64,000 nt of DNA from Zoogloea sp. (GTDB taxonomy: Bacteria > Pseudomonadota > Gammaproteobacteria > Burkholderiales > Rhodocyclaceae), in contig NZ_JAKLLN010000002.1 in the NCBI RefSeq assembly GCF_023150065.1, positions 1 through 64,000 on the forward strand, read 5' to 3'. A program made the position numbers and the translations under genes. Shown here one piece after another: positions 28,608 through 39,435 of the stretch (position 1 is its first letter; each line of letters opens with the position of its first letter). A model generated the notes under the pieces. It ran no database searches. It worked only from the letters and a program-made list of their open reading frames with translations, and was not told where the DNA came from.

Positions 28608-28684
28608 TGGTGGGCCCAACAGGACTTGAACCTGTGACCAAGCGATTATGAGTCGCCTGCTCTAACCAACTGAGCTATGGGCCC
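28608..28684 (-). tRNA. ileX: tRNA-Ile (CAU anticodon, lysidine type)
   Basis: A 77-base cloverleaf on the minus strand: acceptor GGGCCCA/TGGGCCC, D-arm GCTC-AGTTGGTTA-GAGC, anticodon stem GCGAC/ATCGC around CTCATAA, T-arm ACAGG-TTCAAGT-CCTGT and an encoded CCA. The CAU anticodon within GGCGACTCATAATCGC matches tRNA-Ile2 rather than Met; TilS would convert C34 to lysidine for AUA codons. It starts 43 bases after the rpoD stop on the same strand and may be co-transcribed. Confidence 0.95.
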
Positions 28685-28727
28685 GAAAGGGGAGCACGGG
28701 GGCCGCTGGGGAGCGGCCCGGCTGCGA

Positions 28728-30686
<1,959 letters not shown>

Positions 30687-30815
30687 GGCTGTCCTCGATT
30701 GGTCGTCCGAGCTGTTGGCGCAAAGCTGTCGGCAGGTCTCTGTGTCTGCGTCCCTGCGTCTGCTTTGGCGCGCCGTTGCGATAGGTCTCGGCGGGCGAAT
30801 TTCGCGAAACCGAAA

Positions 30816-30821
30816 ATTATA
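30816..30821 (-). promoter_or_regulatory. Possible internal -10 element for rpoD
   Basis: TATAAT on the minus strand, directly after the dnaG stop codon, in a locally AT-rich stretch 130 bases before rpoD. No good -35 is visible. Confidence 0.35.
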
Positions 30822-32687
30822 TTACGAATCCGATACTTTGGCTCGGGTTTTGAGCTTCTCTTTCAGCGAAAGCAGCTCTGCAAGCCGCCTTCGTGCTGCA
30901 GGTTCGAGGCCGCTTTCGCGGGCTCTGGCGTTCAGGGTGTTGATCTCTTTCTCGATCAGGTTGGATTCGAGTTTGTAGAGTGTGTCGTTGAACTGGGGTT
31001 CCAGCATGGCTTCGTCCAGTGGCGTATCCGCCAGTTGGCCGGAGATCCGCGACAGCACCGGCGCATGGGGCGTGTCGCGATAGTGTTCGAGCAGGGCGCC
31101 GAGTCCGTGGGTGGGCAGGTCGCCGACGCTCATGGCGTCGGTCATGGCGATCAGGGCCAGGCCTTCGGGGGTGTCGTGGGGGAGCAGGTCGATGGGCAGG
31201 CGGGCTGCCCAGACGGGGTGCTGGATCACCAGCTTGAGCAGGGTCTCGACCGGGTTGGACGGTGTCTGCCGGGGTGCCAGGCGCGGGAGTTCCTTGCCGA
31301 AGCCACGGCGCCCGCCGCGGAAGCGCCCGCCACCACTGCCGTCGCCAAAGTCGCGTGGGAAGCCGGAGTCGAACTGCCTGTCGGATTCAAAGCGCCGGGG
31401 AGGCGGGGCCGCCGACTTCAGGCCGAAGGCCGTTTCCACTTCAGCCTGGGTGAAGCCGGCTGCCTCGGCGAGCATCTTGATCACCTGCAGGCGCAGCAGC
31501 GGTGCGGCGATGCGGGTGATCAGGGGCTTGGCTTCGTGGACCAGGCGGGCGCAGCCTTCGGCGGTGCCCAGGTCGATGTCCTTGCGCAGCTCGGCGAGCA
31601 GGAATTCGGCCAGGGGTTGGGCCCGGGTCATGGCAGTGCGGAAGGCGTCGGGGCCTTCGGCGCGGACGAAGCTGTCGGGGTCGTGCTCCTCGGGCAGGAA
31701 GAGGAAGCTGACGGTCTTGTTGTCGGCCAGGTGTTCGAGGCTGACCTCGAGTGCGCGGCCGGCGGCGCGGCGGCCGGCGGCGTCGCCGTCGAAGCAGAAC
31801 ACCACCCGGTCGGTGAGGCGCAGGAGCTTCTGGATGTGGTGGGGCGTGGCAGCGGTGCCGAGGGTCGCGACGGCGTTGCCGACCCCGAACTGGGCCAGGC
31901 CGACCACGTCCATGTAGCCCTCGACGACCAGCACGCATTCCTGCTCGCGTACGGCCTGACGTGCCTGAACCAGGCCGTAGAGCTCCCGCCCCTTCTCGAA
32001 GATCGGTGTCTCGGGGGAGTTCAGGTATTTGGGCTCGCCCTTGCCCAGGACCCGGCCGCCGAAGCCGATGACGTTGCCGCGCTGGTCCTGGATGGGGAAC
32101 ATGATGCGGTCGCGGAAGCGGTCGTATCGGCGGTTCTGCTCGTTTTCGAGGACCAGGCCGCATTCGAGCAGCTGGGCTGCGCTGTAGTCGGCAAAGGCGG
32201 CCTGCAGGGCCTGCCAGCCCTCCGGGGCGTAGCCGAGACCGTAGCGGGCGGCGATCTCGCCGGTCAGGCCGCGACCCTTGAGGTAGTCGATGGCCACCGG
32301 GCTGCGTTTGAGCTGATCCTTGTAGAAGCGGGCCGCCTGGGCCATGACTTCGGTGAGGGATTGCTCCTTGGCGCGGTCGCGGTTCGGGGTGAAGTCGTCT
32401 TCCGGGACTTCCATGCCCACCGTGCCGGCGAGCTCCTTCACGGCGTCGATGAAGCCGAGGCCGCTGTATTCCATCAGGAAGCTGATGGCGCTGCCGTGCA
32501 CGCCGCAGCCGAAGCAGTGATAAAACTGCTTGGTCGGGCTGACGGAAAAGGACGCCGACTTCTCGCCGTGAAAGGGGCAGCAGGCAAAATAGTTTGCCCC
32601 GCCCTTCTTGAGCGGCAGGTAGCGTTCGATGACCTCGACGATATCGACGCGGGCGAGAAGATCCTGGATGAAGGATTGCGGAATCAT
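30822..32687 (-). CDS. dnaG: DNA primase DnaG
   Basis: A 621-residue primase that makes RNA primers for replication. Zinc-binding residues are Cys37, His40, Cys58 and Cys61 (CPFHGEK, CFGCG). The TOPRIM core has VVEGYMDVVGLAQFG and VFCFDGDAAGRRAA. After about residue 430 comes a Gly/Arg/Phe-rich linker and then the C-terminal helicase-binding domain that contacts DnaB. The ATG at 32687 gives the standard MIPQSFIQDLLARVDIVEVI start. It lies 43 bases after yqeY, in the same operon. Confidence 0.98.
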   Translation of the reverse strand: MIPQSFIQDLLARVDIVEVIERYLPLKKGGANYFACCPFHGEKSASFSVSPTKQFYHCFGCGVHGSAISFLMEYSGLGFIDAVKELAGTVGMEVPEDDFTPNRDRAKEQSLTEVMAQAARFYKDQLKRSPVAIDYLKGRGLTGEIAARYGLGYAPEGWQALQAAFADYSAAQLLECGLVLENEQNRRYDRFRDRIMFPIQDQRGNVIGFGGRVLGKGEPKYLNSPETPIFEKGRELYGLVQARQAVREQECVLVVEGYMDVVGLAQFGVGNAVATLGTAATPHHIQKLLRLTDRVVFCFDGDAAGRRAAGRALEVSLEHLADNKTVSFLFLPEEHDPDSFVRAEGPDAFRTAMTRAQPLAEFLLAELRKDIDLGTAEGCARLVHEAKPLITRIAAPLLRLQVIKMLAEAAGFTQAEVETAFGLKSAAPPPRRFESDRQFDSGFPRDFGDGSGGGRFRGGRRGFGKELPRLAPRQTPSNPVETLLKLVIQHPVWAARLPIDLLPHDTPEGLALIAMTDAMSVGDLPTHGLGALLEHYRDTPHAPVLSRISGQLADTPLDEAMLEPQFNDTLYKLESNLIEKEINTLNARARESGLEPAARRRLAELLSLKEKLKTRAKVSDS

Positions 32688-32730
32688 GATGTCCGGACGG
32701 CGCGCGAGGGCGCCATCATTCCCATGAATC

Positions 32731-33177
32731 CTAGTTGCCGAGGCGGGATTTGACCAGTTTGGAGACCTCGGTCATGTCGGCCTTGCCGGCAAGCTGCGGC
32801 TTGACTGCGGCCATCAGCTTTCCCATGTCGGCGGGCGTGCTGGCGCCGGTGCTGACCAAGGCTGCATCGATGATGGCGGCGATCTGTTCGAGGCTCAGGC
32901 CGGCGGGCTTGTAGGCCGTCAGCACGTCGATCTCGAAGCGCTCGGCGCTGGCCAGGTCAAAGCGCTGAGCGGCTTCGTACTGGGCGACCGAGTCCCGGCG
33001 CTGCTTGAGCATCTTGTCCACGACAGCCACGACGGCGGCATCATCAAGCTCGATCCGTTCATCCACTTCGCGCTGCTTGATGGCGGCCAGCAGCAGGCGC
33101 AGGGCGGACAGGCGTGCACTGTCCTTGGCGCGCATGGCGGCCTTCATGTCGTCGGAGATTTGAACCTTGAGGGACAT
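32731..33177 (-). CDS. yqeY: GatB/YqeY domain protein
   Basis: A 148-residue protein of the YqeY family (MSLKVQISDDMKAAMRAKDSARLSALR pattern, read in parts; then RRDSVAQYEAAQRFDLA and MGKLMAAVKPQLAGKADM). It resembles the tRNA-binding tail of GatB. Its exact role is unclear. AGGAA precedes the ATG. It is between rpsU and dnaG, its usual place in many betaproteobacteria. Confidence 0.93.
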   Translation of the reverse strand: MSLKVQISDDMKAAMRAKDSARLSALRLLLAAIKQREVDERIELDDAAVVAVVDKMLKQRRDSVAQYEAAQRFDLASAERFEIDVLTAYKPAGLSLEQIAAIIDAALVSTGASTPADMGKLMAAVKPQLAGKADMTEVSKLVKSRLGN

Positions 33178-33242
33178 GGATGGAGTTCCTGATGATGATT
33201 CGCGCGGGCCAAGTGCGGGGCCGTGCAGCGGAAAAGCACAAA

Positions 33243-33280
33243 CGCCACGCGCTCGCGCAAAAAGCGCGCATCGCGTGGCG
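33243..33280 (-). terminator. Terminator/attenuator between rpsU and yqeY-dnaG-rpoD
   Basis: On the minus strand, CGCCACGCG pairs with CGCGTGGCG (with an inner GCGC/GCGC helix around TTTTT), followed by TTTGTGCTTTT. It lies 27 bases past rpsU and is comparable to the partial terminator that keeps rpsU output above dnaG in E. coli. Confidence 0.8.
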
Positions 33281-33307
33281 ATCGGGAAGCGTGTACTCGG
33301 GTGTTGC

Positions 33308-33520
33308 TTAGTACATCTTCGGGGGCAGGGTCTGGCTGCGCAGGCGCTTGTGATGGCGCTTCACCGCGGCGGCCAGCTTGCGCTTGCGCTCGGCGGTGGG
33401 CTTTTCGTAGAACTCGCGGGAGCGGAGCTCGGGCAGCAGGCCCACTTTTTCAATGGTGCGCTTGAAGCGGCGGATGGCAACTTCAAACGGCTCGTTTTCT
33501 TTGACGCGAATACCCGGCAT
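33308..33520 (-). CDS. rpsU: 30S ribosomal protein S21
   Basis: A 70-residue basic ribosomal protein: [20 protein letters not shown], then [19 protein letters not shown] and an Arg/Lys-rich end. It promotes base-pairing of 16S rRNA with mRNA on the small subunit. The ATG at 33520 has GAGGA 8 bases upstream; the extended frame to 33700 is spurious. It is the first gene of the macromolecular-synthesis operon. Confidence 0.97.
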   Translation of the reverse strand: MPGIRVKENEPFEVAIRRFKRTIEKVGLLPELRSREFYEKPTAERKRKLAAAVKRHHKRLRSQTLPPKMY

Positions 33521-33560
33521 TGCGTGCTTCCTCGAAAATTCTTTGGACGGAAAAACGATG

Positions 33561-33589
33561 AGTATAACCAAGTCGTTCGGGTCTACCAA
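33561..33589 (-). promoter_or_regulatory. Likely sigma-70 promoter of rpsU
   Basis: On the minus strand, TTGGTA (33584-33589), a 17-base spacer, then TATACT (33561-33566), giving a leader of about 35 bases before the S21 start. Confidence 0.55.
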
Positions 33590-33650
33590 GTCCACTTTTA
33601 GCTTTGTTGGCTGCGTCAAGGTAAAATGCTGATTTTCCTGCGGAAGTGCC

Positions 33651-34691
33651 ATGCGCGTTCTGGGTATTGAATCCTCCTGTGACGAGACGGGTGTCGCCAT
33701 CTATGACACGGAAAGGGGCCTGCTCGGGCATCGCCTGCATTCCCAGATAGACCTTCATGCGGCCTACGGCGGGGTGGTGCCCGAACTGGCCTCCCGTGAT
33801 CACATCCGTCGCCTGCCCCTGCTGCTGAGGGAGGTGCTGGCGGAGACGGGGCTGGCCATGGGCGACATCGACGGCATCGCCTACACGGCCGGCCCTGGCC
33901 TGGCAGGGGCGCTGCTCGTCGGTTCGAGTGTGGCGGAGGCGCTGGCGCTGGCGCTGGGGGTGCCGGCGCTGCCCGTGCATCATCTGGAAGGGCATCTGCT
34001 GTCGCCCCTGTTGTCGGCAACGCCGCCGGAGTTCCCGTTTGTGGCCCTGCTTGTTTCGGGCGGACATACCCAGCTGATGCGGGTGGCAGGGGTCGGGGAT
34101 TACACCCTGCTGGGCGAGACGGTCGATGATGCGGCCGGCGAAGCCTTCGACAAGACCGCCAAGCTGATCGGGCTGCCCTATCCCGGCGGGCCGGCCCTGG
34201 CACGGCTTGCGCTGGAGGGTACGCCGGGGCGCTTCAAGCTGCCGCGGCCGATGCTTCACAGCAAGGATTTCGATTTCAGTTTCAGCGGTCTGAAGACCGC
34301 GGTCCTGACGGCGGCCGGCGCGGAGGGTTTTGGCGAAGCTGACAAGCCCGACCTGGCCGCCGAGTTTCAGGCTGCGGCAGTGGATGTGCTGGTGGCCAAA
34401 TCCATGTCGGCGCTCCGCCACACGGGGCTGCGACAGCTTGTGGTGGCGGGCGGGGTCGGGGCCAACCTGGCCTTGCGTGCGGCCCTCGATGAGGCGGCGG
34501 CACGGCGGCGGGCGAAGGTTTTTTACCCGGAAATGGAGCTGTGCACCGATAACGGCGCCATGATCGCCTTTGCCGGCGCCCTGCGGTTCATGGCGGGTGC
34601 GCAGGCCGAGGTCGGCGATGGCCGGTTTGCGGTGCGGCCGCGCTGGAGCCTGCTGGACATTGCGGCGCCCCGGCCTCCGGTTGCGGCCTGA
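33651..34691 (+). CDS. tsaD: tRNA N6-adenosine threonylcarbamoyltransferase TsaD
   Basis: A 346-residue enzyme that transfers the threonylcarbamoyl group to A37 of ANN-reading tRNAs. The start [19 protein letters not shown], metal-binding His111 and His115 (HHLEGH), [20 protein letters not shown] and the C-terminal [10 protein letters not shown] are all canonical. It acts with TsaB, TsaC and TsaE, encoded elsewhere. It is divergent from rpsU, as in many proteobacteria. Confidence 0.98.
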   Translation: MRVLGIESSCDETGVAIYDTERGLLGHRLHSQIDLHAAYGGVVPELASRDHIRRLPLLLREVLAETGLAMGDIDGIAYTAGPGLAGALLVGSSVAEALALALGVPALPVHHLEGHLLSPLLSATPPEFPFVALLVSGGHTQLMRVAGVGDYTLLGETVDDAAGEAFDKTAKLIGLPYPGGPALARLALEGTPGRFKLPRPMLHSKDFDFSFSGLKTAVLTAAGAEGFGEADKPDLAAEFQAAAVDVLVAKSMSALRHTGLRQLVVAGGVGANLALRAALDEAAARRRAKVFYPEMELCTDNGAMIAFAGALRFMAGAQAEVGDGRFAVRPRWSLLDIAAPRPPVAA

Positions 34692-34704
34692 TCGGCCGGC
34701 CGCT

Positions 34705-35316
34705 TCAGCTTTCTTTTTTCTTGCCGCCGATCCGGCTTTCCTGGCCGGCCAGCAGGCGCTTGATGTTGTCCTTGTGGCGCCAGATCAGCAGCAGGGACAT
34801 TACGCTCGCCGACAGCACCCAGTAGGGATCGAGCCCGAGCAGGAAGGCCGCTCCGGGGGCTGCGATGGCGGCGCACAGGGCGGCCAGGGACGAATAGCGG
34901 GTCGTGAAGGCCACGCCCAGCCAGACGCCGAGGGTGGCCAGCCCGAGCCAGCCGCTGGCACCGAACAGGACGCCTGCTGCCGTGGCAACGCCCTTACCGC
35001 CGCGGAAGCCGAGAAAGACCGGGAACAGATGGCCCAGGAAGGCCGCCAGCGCCGCTGCGGGGGCGGCGATGCTACCGAGCCCGGCAGCAGGGGCAAGCAT
35101 GTCGGCGAGAATGACCGCCAGCCAGCCCTTGAAGGCGTCGCCGAGCAGGGTGAGGACGGCAGCGAGTTTGTTGCCGCTGCGCAAGACGTTGGTGGCGCCG
35201 GGGTTGCCCGAGCCGTAGCTGCGGGGGTCGGCCATGCCGAAAAGGCGGCTGACCACCACCGCAAAGGGAATCGAGCCGATCAGGTAGGCGGCGGCGAGCA
35301 GGAGCGCGAGGGGCAT
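34705..35316 (-). CDS. plsY: Glycerol-3-phosphate acyltransferase PlsY
   Basis: A 203-residue inner-membrane enzyme that acylates glycerol-3-phosphate with acyl phosphate, the first step of phospholipid synthesis. It has about five membrane helices and the three conserved loops [28 protein letters not shown] and [13 protein letters not shown]. It is convergent with tsaD and divergent from folB. Confidence 0.96.
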   Translation of the reverse strand: MPLALLLAAAYLIGSIPFAVVVSRLFGMADPRSYGSGNPGATNVLRSGNKLAAVLTLLGDAFKGWLAVILADMLAPAAGLGSIAAPAAALAAFLGHLFPVFLGFRGGKGVATAAGVLFGASGWLGLATLGVWLGVAFTTRYSSLAALCAAIAAPGAAFLLGLDPYWVLSASVMSLLLIWRHKDNIKRLLAGQESRIGGKKKES

Positions 35317-35368
35317 GCTTTTATTGTGGCGCGAGCTAGAATGGGCGCGATTTTAGCCGGGACGGACG

Positions 35369-35764
35369 ATGGATTTCATTTTTATCGAAGCACTGCGGGT
35401 CAAGGCCCGGGTGGGTATTTACCCGCGGGAGCGGGTGACCGAGCAGACCCTTGAGTTGAATCTCACCTTCGGTGTGCCCGACGCGGCTGCCGAACATGAC
35501 GACATTGCGGACACCATTGATTACGCCAAGGTCATCGAGCGCATTCGGGAGGAGCTTGGCAATCACCAATTCAATCTGATCGAAACCCTGGGCGAATTCA
35601 TCGTCAAATTGCTCTTTGAAGAATTCGGCGCTCCATGGGTGAAGCTCGCGATTGCAAAAATTGGCGTCATGAAAGATGTGCGGCGCGTGGGCGTATTCAT
35701 CGAGCGGGGGCGCGATGGTGCCGAGCCCCCGGAACACGCCCCCACCGCAGGCCTGCCGCGCTGA
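35369..35764 (+). CDS. folB: Dihydroneopterin aldolase FolB
   Basis: A 131-residue folate-pathway enzyme cleaving dihydroneopterin to hydroxymethyl-dihydropterin. Family segments: LRVKARVGIYPRERVTEQTL, DTIDYAKVIERI, FNLIETLGEFIV and the substrate-site Glu in LIETL. The C-terminus is slightly extended past the last strand. It is divergent from plsY with 52 bases between them. Confidence 0.93.
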   Translation: MDFIFIEALRVKARVGIYPRERVTEQTLELNLTFGVPDAAAEHDDIADTIDYAKVIERIREELGNHQFNLIETLGEFIVKLLFEEFGAPWVKLAIAKIGVMKDVRRVGVFIERGRDGAEPPEHAPTAGLPR

Positions 35765-35778
35765 ATTGGCAGGCTTGC

Positions 35779-35796
35779 GCCTGAGCGTGCTCAGGC
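35779..35796. repeat. Short perfect hairpin between folB and the H-NS gene
   Basis: GCCTGAGC-gt-GCTCAGGC, overlapping the H-NS-like stop codon. It lacks a T-run on either strand, so it is at best a weak bidirectional end signal. Confidence 0.4.
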
Positions 35797-36171
35797 GGCA
35801 GCGACTGCGTCGGCGCGCAATTCGTCGAGGGGCTTGCCCTGTGCGAGCCAGTCGATCACCCACTGGGGCTTGCGACCGTGGCCGGTCCAGCCAATGGCGG
35901 GGTTTTCCGGGTTGCGGAACTTGATCACCGAAGCCGGCTTGGCGGCCTTCTTGGCGGCGGGCTTGGCGGCAGCCTTACGCGGGGCGGGAGCAGCCTTTTC
36001 GGCGCTTTCCTGACCGATTACTTCATTCAGGCTCATGCCGTGCTCGGCGGCAAGCTTTTGCATACGCTTGAGCAGATCCTTCTTGGCCGTGTCGGAGCGG
36101 CGCTGGATTTCGGTTTCGACCTTGCCCTTGAGGCGGCGCAATTCGGAGAGGGAGAGGGAAGAGAGTTCCAT
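35791..36171 (-). CDS. H-NS-family nucleoid protein
   Basis: A 126-residue DNA-binding protein. The N-terminal coiled coil (LSELRRLKGKVETEIQRR) should dimerise. A linker rich in Ala, Lys and Pro (residues about 60-80) follows, and the C-terminal DNA-binding motif GWTGHGRKPQWV is the usual H-NS core with His in place of a common Arg. The Lys/Ala/Pro linker is typical of betaproteobacterial forms. The ATG at 36171 has AAGGAAAA upstream. It likely silences AT-rich DNA or shapes the chromosome. Confidence 0.92.
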   Translation of the reverse strand: MELSSLSLSELRRLKGKVETEIQRRSDTAKKDLLKRMQKLAAEHGMSLNEVIGQESAEKAAPAPRKAAAKPAAKKAAKPASVIKFRNPENPAIGWTGHGRKPQWVIDWLAQGKPLDELRADAVAAA

Positions 36172-36312
36172 GGTGCTGTTTTCCTTGGTGATGTAGTGGC
36201 GGCACGGGTGCCTGGGCACATGCCGTGAAATCGACCGGATTGTTTCGGCCTTAATCGCGCTATTTATTTTGCCACTATAGACCGAAGATTTGGTAGGTGT
36301 TTTTATTTCAAT

Positions 36313-36804
36313 TCATTCCAGGGCCACGCTGACCACCCCGGGTTGAAGAAGTTGCAGGATGTCATGAGGGTGAACCCCGACCAGGAAGCCCCTTTTTCCG
36401 CCGTTGATATATATCAGGGGAAGATCCAGGATGGTCTTCTCCATGAATACCGGAAGTGCCTTGCGCGTCCCGAAGGGTGAGGTTCCGCCAACCATGTAGC
36501 CCGTGTGGCGCTGGGCGACGGCCGGGTCGCAGGGGCTGATGTGCTTGCGACCGATCTGGCGGGCGAGTTCCTTGGTGGATACCTTGCGGTCGCCGTGCAT
36601 TAATACGATGAGGGGTTGGCGGGCTTCGTCTTCCATCACCAGGGTTTTCACGACGGCGTGCTCCGCCACATTCAGTTCCCGGGCGGACACCTTTGTTCCG
36701 CCGTGTTCTTCGTAGGCGTAGAGGTGAGTGGAGAAAGCCGTGTGATGCTGACGGAGATATCGGGTTGCCTGGGTTTCGGGGGCGTTCTGATCTGAGCGGG
36801 ACAT
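36313..36804 (-). CDS. ybaK: Cys-tRNA(Pro)/Cys-tRNA(Cys) deacylase YbaK
   Basis: A 163-residue YbaK/EbsC-family editing enzyme that hydrolyses mischarged Cys-tRNA(Pro). It has TKVSARELNVAEHAVVKTLV, a conserved Lys in VKTLVMED, GYMVGGTSPFGTRK and the C-terminal INGGKRGFLVGV. The ATG at 36804 gives the family start; no clear ribosome site precedes it. It is 49 bases downstream of the methyltransferase gene on the same strand. Confidence 0.93.
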   Translation of the reverse strand: MSRSDQNAPETQATRYLRQHHTAFSTHLYAYEEHGGTKVSARELNVAEHAVVKTLVMEDEARQPLIVLMHGDRKVSTKELARQIGRKHISPCDPAVAQRHTGYMVGGTSPFGTRKALPVFMEKTILDLPLIYINGGKRGFLVGVHPHDILQLLQPGVVSVALE

Positions 36805-36853
36805 GGCAGTCGGGAAATGGGGAGGAATAGGCCTCGATGGCCGGGTGATGCGT

Positions 36854-37399
36854 TCAGGAATGCGGGGTGTCGAAGAGGCCGGGAAGGAAAGCTTCGTCGG
36901 TGCCGGGGAGGGCGTTCTCGTGGAGCAATAGCCAACGTTTCGTGTCGAGAAGATAGCCGCCCCGGTCGTGGGCAAAGCCGCCGGGGCCGCGGGCTGCCAC
37001 AACTCGATGGCACGGAATTACCAGGGGAAAAGGATTGTCGCCGCAGGCCTGACCCACCGCCCGTGCGGCGCTGCGGGCGTCCCGGGCCAGTTCTCCATAG
37101 TTGCGTGTGCGGCCGCGGGGAATGGCGGCAATGGCGGCCCATATGCGGCGGCGATAGGCGGTGCCGCGCAGGGCAAGGGGCAGGGTGAAAGGCGCGTCCG
37201 GGTCGTCCAGATAGCGCTCAATCTCCCTCGCAGCCTTTTCTCCGAGGGCATCGCGGGGCGGTATGGCCGGATGGGCCGGAGGCAGAAAGGCGATTTCATG
37301 GATGAATTCGCCGCTTGTAAAGACGCCGACTTTCCCGAATGGGGCGGGCAGTGCGACAGAAAGCCCGGTGATCGGGGCGGCGTTGTGTGGCAAAGTCAT
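36854..37399 (-). CDS. Methylated-DNA-[protein]-cysteine S-methyltransferase
   Basis: A 181-residue suicide repair protein removing alkyl groups from O6-alkylguanine. The acceptor is Cys130 in PCHRVV; GRTRNYGELA and ARAVGQACGDNPFPLVI are the usual flanks. The N-terminal part is of the Ogt/AdaB kind. The start is uncertain: GAGGA abuts the ATG at 37399 directly, so TTG at 37393 (spacing 6) is an alternative. It probably shares a transcript with ybaK. Confidence 0.93.
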   Translation of the reverse strand: MTLPHNAAPITGLSVALPAPFGKVGVFTSGEFIHEIAFLPPAHPAIPPRDALGEKAAREIERYLDDPDAPFTLPLALRGTAYRRRIWAAIAAIPRGRTRNYGELARDARSAARAVGQACGDNPFPLVIPCHRVVAARGPGGFAHDRGGYLLDTKRWLLLHENALPGTDEAFLPGLFDTPHS

Positions 37400-37440
37400 T
37401 CCTCGATTCTGCGCCCGCCGCCGGGCCGGTCGCAAGCCCG

Positions 37441-38013
37441 TCAGCGTTTTCCGAGAAGGGCGTTCTTCAGGTCTTCATCGACGGGTTTGTCGCCGATCCA
37501 GATGCGCAGCAGGGCACGGTAGAAATCTTCTCCGGCAATATCCTTGCCGCGGATTTCATTGTTGACGGAAAGTCGGGTGCCGCTCGCGGGCAGCCAGTCG
37601 ATGCGCACCTGAGTGCCGCTGGGGGCAGTCTTGAGGCCGAGGAGAATGTTGCGGAATTCCTCGACCCGGCTCTGCAGGCTGGCGAATTCGGTGTCGCTGT
37701 GATTCTTCCGCATGCCGTCGATCAGTGCATTGGCGAAGTCTTCGGCGCCGAGCTCGCGGAGGGTGATGATCTGGATGCGGCGGGGGCCGCTGGCGGTGGC
37801 GAGGGGGGCTTCGCCGCGTTTGGGCAGATACAGGCCGATGGTGTAGACCTTGAGCATGAAGCGGGTACGCAGGCCGCTGCCGTTGAGAGCCAGCTCCGTG
37901 CCGGCCACGCTGGCCCTGTCGTCGATGTGGGTGCCGGCGATCTCGGCCGCGCTGGCGGGCAGGGCAAGGAACAGGGCGGCAGCGAGCAGGGGCCCGCTGA
38001 AAAATCGGTTCAT
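37441..38013 (-). CDS. Chalcone isomerase-like exported protein
   Basis: A 190-residue periplasmic protein with a signal peptide (about 1-22, PASA-AE). The remainder (ALNGSGLRTRFMLKVYTIGLYLP, then IITLRELGAEDFANALIDGMRKN) fits the chalcone-isomerase-like bacterial family (PF16036-type). These proteins share the isomerase fold without proven activity. The ATG at 38013 has AGGAGA upstream. It is a single gene. Confidence 0.88.
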   Translation of the reverse strand: MNRFFSGPLLAAALFLALPASAAEIAGTHIDDRASVAGTELALNGSGLRTRFMLKVYTIGLYLPKRGEAPLATASGPRRIQIITLRELGAEDFANALIDGMRKNHSDTEFASLQSRVEEFRNILLGLKTAPSGTQVRIDWLPASGTRLSVNNEIRGKDIAGEDFYRALLRIWIGDKPVDEDLKNALLGKR

Positions 38014-38039
38014 GGCTGTCTCCTGATGTGTGGATGTGC

Positions 38040-38083
38040 AAACGCCCGTCCGTCGCCTTTGCATGCGATTTCGAACGGGCGTT
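38040..38083 (-). terminator. Possible terminator after proA
   Basis: AAACGCCCGT and ACGGGCGTTT form a 10-base inverted repeat around 24 bases. It is 45 bases past the proA stop and has only a short T-run on the minus strand. Confidence 0.45.
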
Positions 38084-38127
38084 TGAATCTTAGCCGGGAA
38101 TCCACCCGGCGGGGAGACTTTGAGGGC

Positions 38128-39405
38128 TCAGGCGCGCACGTGGCCGTCGCCGAAGACGATCCATTTCTGGCTGGTCAGGCCTTCCAGGCCCACCGGGCCG
38201 CGGGCGTGGATCTTGTCGGTGGAGATGCCGATCTCGGCGCCCAGGCCGTACTCGAAGCCATCGGCGAAGCGGGTGGAGGCGTTGATCATCACCGAGGCGG
38301 AATCCACCTCGCGCAGGAAGCGCATGGCCCGGGTGTGGTTTTCGGTGACGATGGACTCGGTGTGCTGGGATGAGCAGGTGTTGATGTGCTCGATGGCTTC
38401 GTCGAGCCCGGCCACCACCTTGATGGCGATGATCGGGGCGAGGAACTCCTCGGTCCAGTCGGATTCGACCGCCGCCTTGAGCTGGGCTTCGGCGATGCCG
38501 GCCTCGCGCAGGATGGCGAGGGCGGCGGGGCAGGCGCGCAGCTCGACCCCCTTGCCAGCCAGCATGCTGCCGATGGCGGGCAGCTGGGCCTGGGCGATGG
38601 CCGCATCCACCAGCAGCGATTCGGTGGTGTTGCAGGTGCCGTAGCGCTGGGTCTTGGAGTTTTCGACGATGGCCAGGGCCTTGGCCGGATCGGCGAACTC
38701 GTCCACATAGACGTGGCAGTTGCCGTCCAGGTGCTTGATGACCGGTACCCGGGCTTCGCTGGAGATGCGTTCGATGAGGCCCTTGCCGCCGCGGGGGACG
38801 ATCACGTCCACGAACTGGGGCATGGTGATGAGCTCGCCCACTGCGGCCCGGTCGGTGGTCTCGATCACCTGGATGGCGTGCTCGGGGAGCCGGGCTGCGG
38901 TCAGGCCGGCTCGCACGCAGGCGGCGATGGCCTGGTTGGAGTGCAGGGCCTCCTTGCCGCCGCGCAGGATGGCAGCGTTGCCGGACTTCAGGCACAGGGC
39001 CGCAGCGTCGGCGGTGACGTTGGGGCGGGCTTCGTAGATGATGCCGATGACGCCCAGGGGCACGCGCATCTTGCCTACCGAGATGCCCGAGGGGCGACGT
39101 TTCATGTCGGTGACCTCGCCCACCGGGTCGGGCAGGGCGGCGACCTGCTCCAGGCCCTGGGCCATGGCCTCGATGCCCTTTTCGGACAGGGTCAGGCGAT
39201 CGATCATGGAGGCTTCGAGGCCGCTGGCGCGGGCCTCCTCCAGGTCGCGCTGGTTGGCGGCGAGGAGCTCGGCCTTGCGGGTGCGGATCTCGGCGGCCAT
39301 GGCCAGCAGGGCGGTGTTCTTGGCGCCGGTGGTGGCTGCTGCAACCGCCCGGGAGGCGGCACGGGCCTGGCGGCCGATGCCTTGCATGTAGGTCTTGATG
39401 TCCAT
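38128..39405 (-). CDS. proA: Glutamate-5-semialdehyde dehydrogenase (gamma-glutamyl phosphate reductase)
   Basis: A 425-residue enzyme of proline synthesis that reduces gamma-glutamyl phosphate with NADPH. The catalytic Cys is in [12 protein letters not shown]; other marks are [20 protein letters not shown] and [15 protein letters not shown]. It is 30 bases downstream of holA on the same strand, a common betaproteobacterial arrangement, though no biochemical link is known. Confidence 0.97.
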   Translation of the reverse strand: MDIKTYMQGIGRQARAASRAVAAATTGAKNTALLAMAAEIRTRKAELLAANQRDLEEARASGLEASMIDRLTLSEKGIEAMAQGLEQVAALPDPVGEVTDMKRRPSGISVGKMRVPLGVIGIIYEARPNVTADAAALCLKSGNAAILRGGKEALHSNQAIAACVRAGLTAARLPEHAIQVIETTDRAAVGELITMPQFVDVIVPRGGKGLIERISSEARVPVIKHLDGNCHVYVDEFADPAKALAIVENSKTQRYGTCNTTESLLVDAAIAQAQLPAIGSMLAGKGVELRACPAALAILREAGIAEAQLKAAVESDWTEEFLAPIIAIKVVAGLDEAIEHINTCSSQHTESIVTENHTRAMRFLREVDSASVMINASTRFADGFEYGLGAEIGISTDKIHARGPVGLEGLTSQKWIVFGDGHVRA

Positions 39406-39435
39406 CGTGTGTGCTTTCGAATCGGTGGGCGGCGT

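Noticed and set aside
24200-28684. attL/attR direct repeats of the tRNA-Ile 3' end bounding the island
   Set aside because: No second copy of the tRNA 3' sequence was found near 24200-25290, so att sites cannot be claimed.
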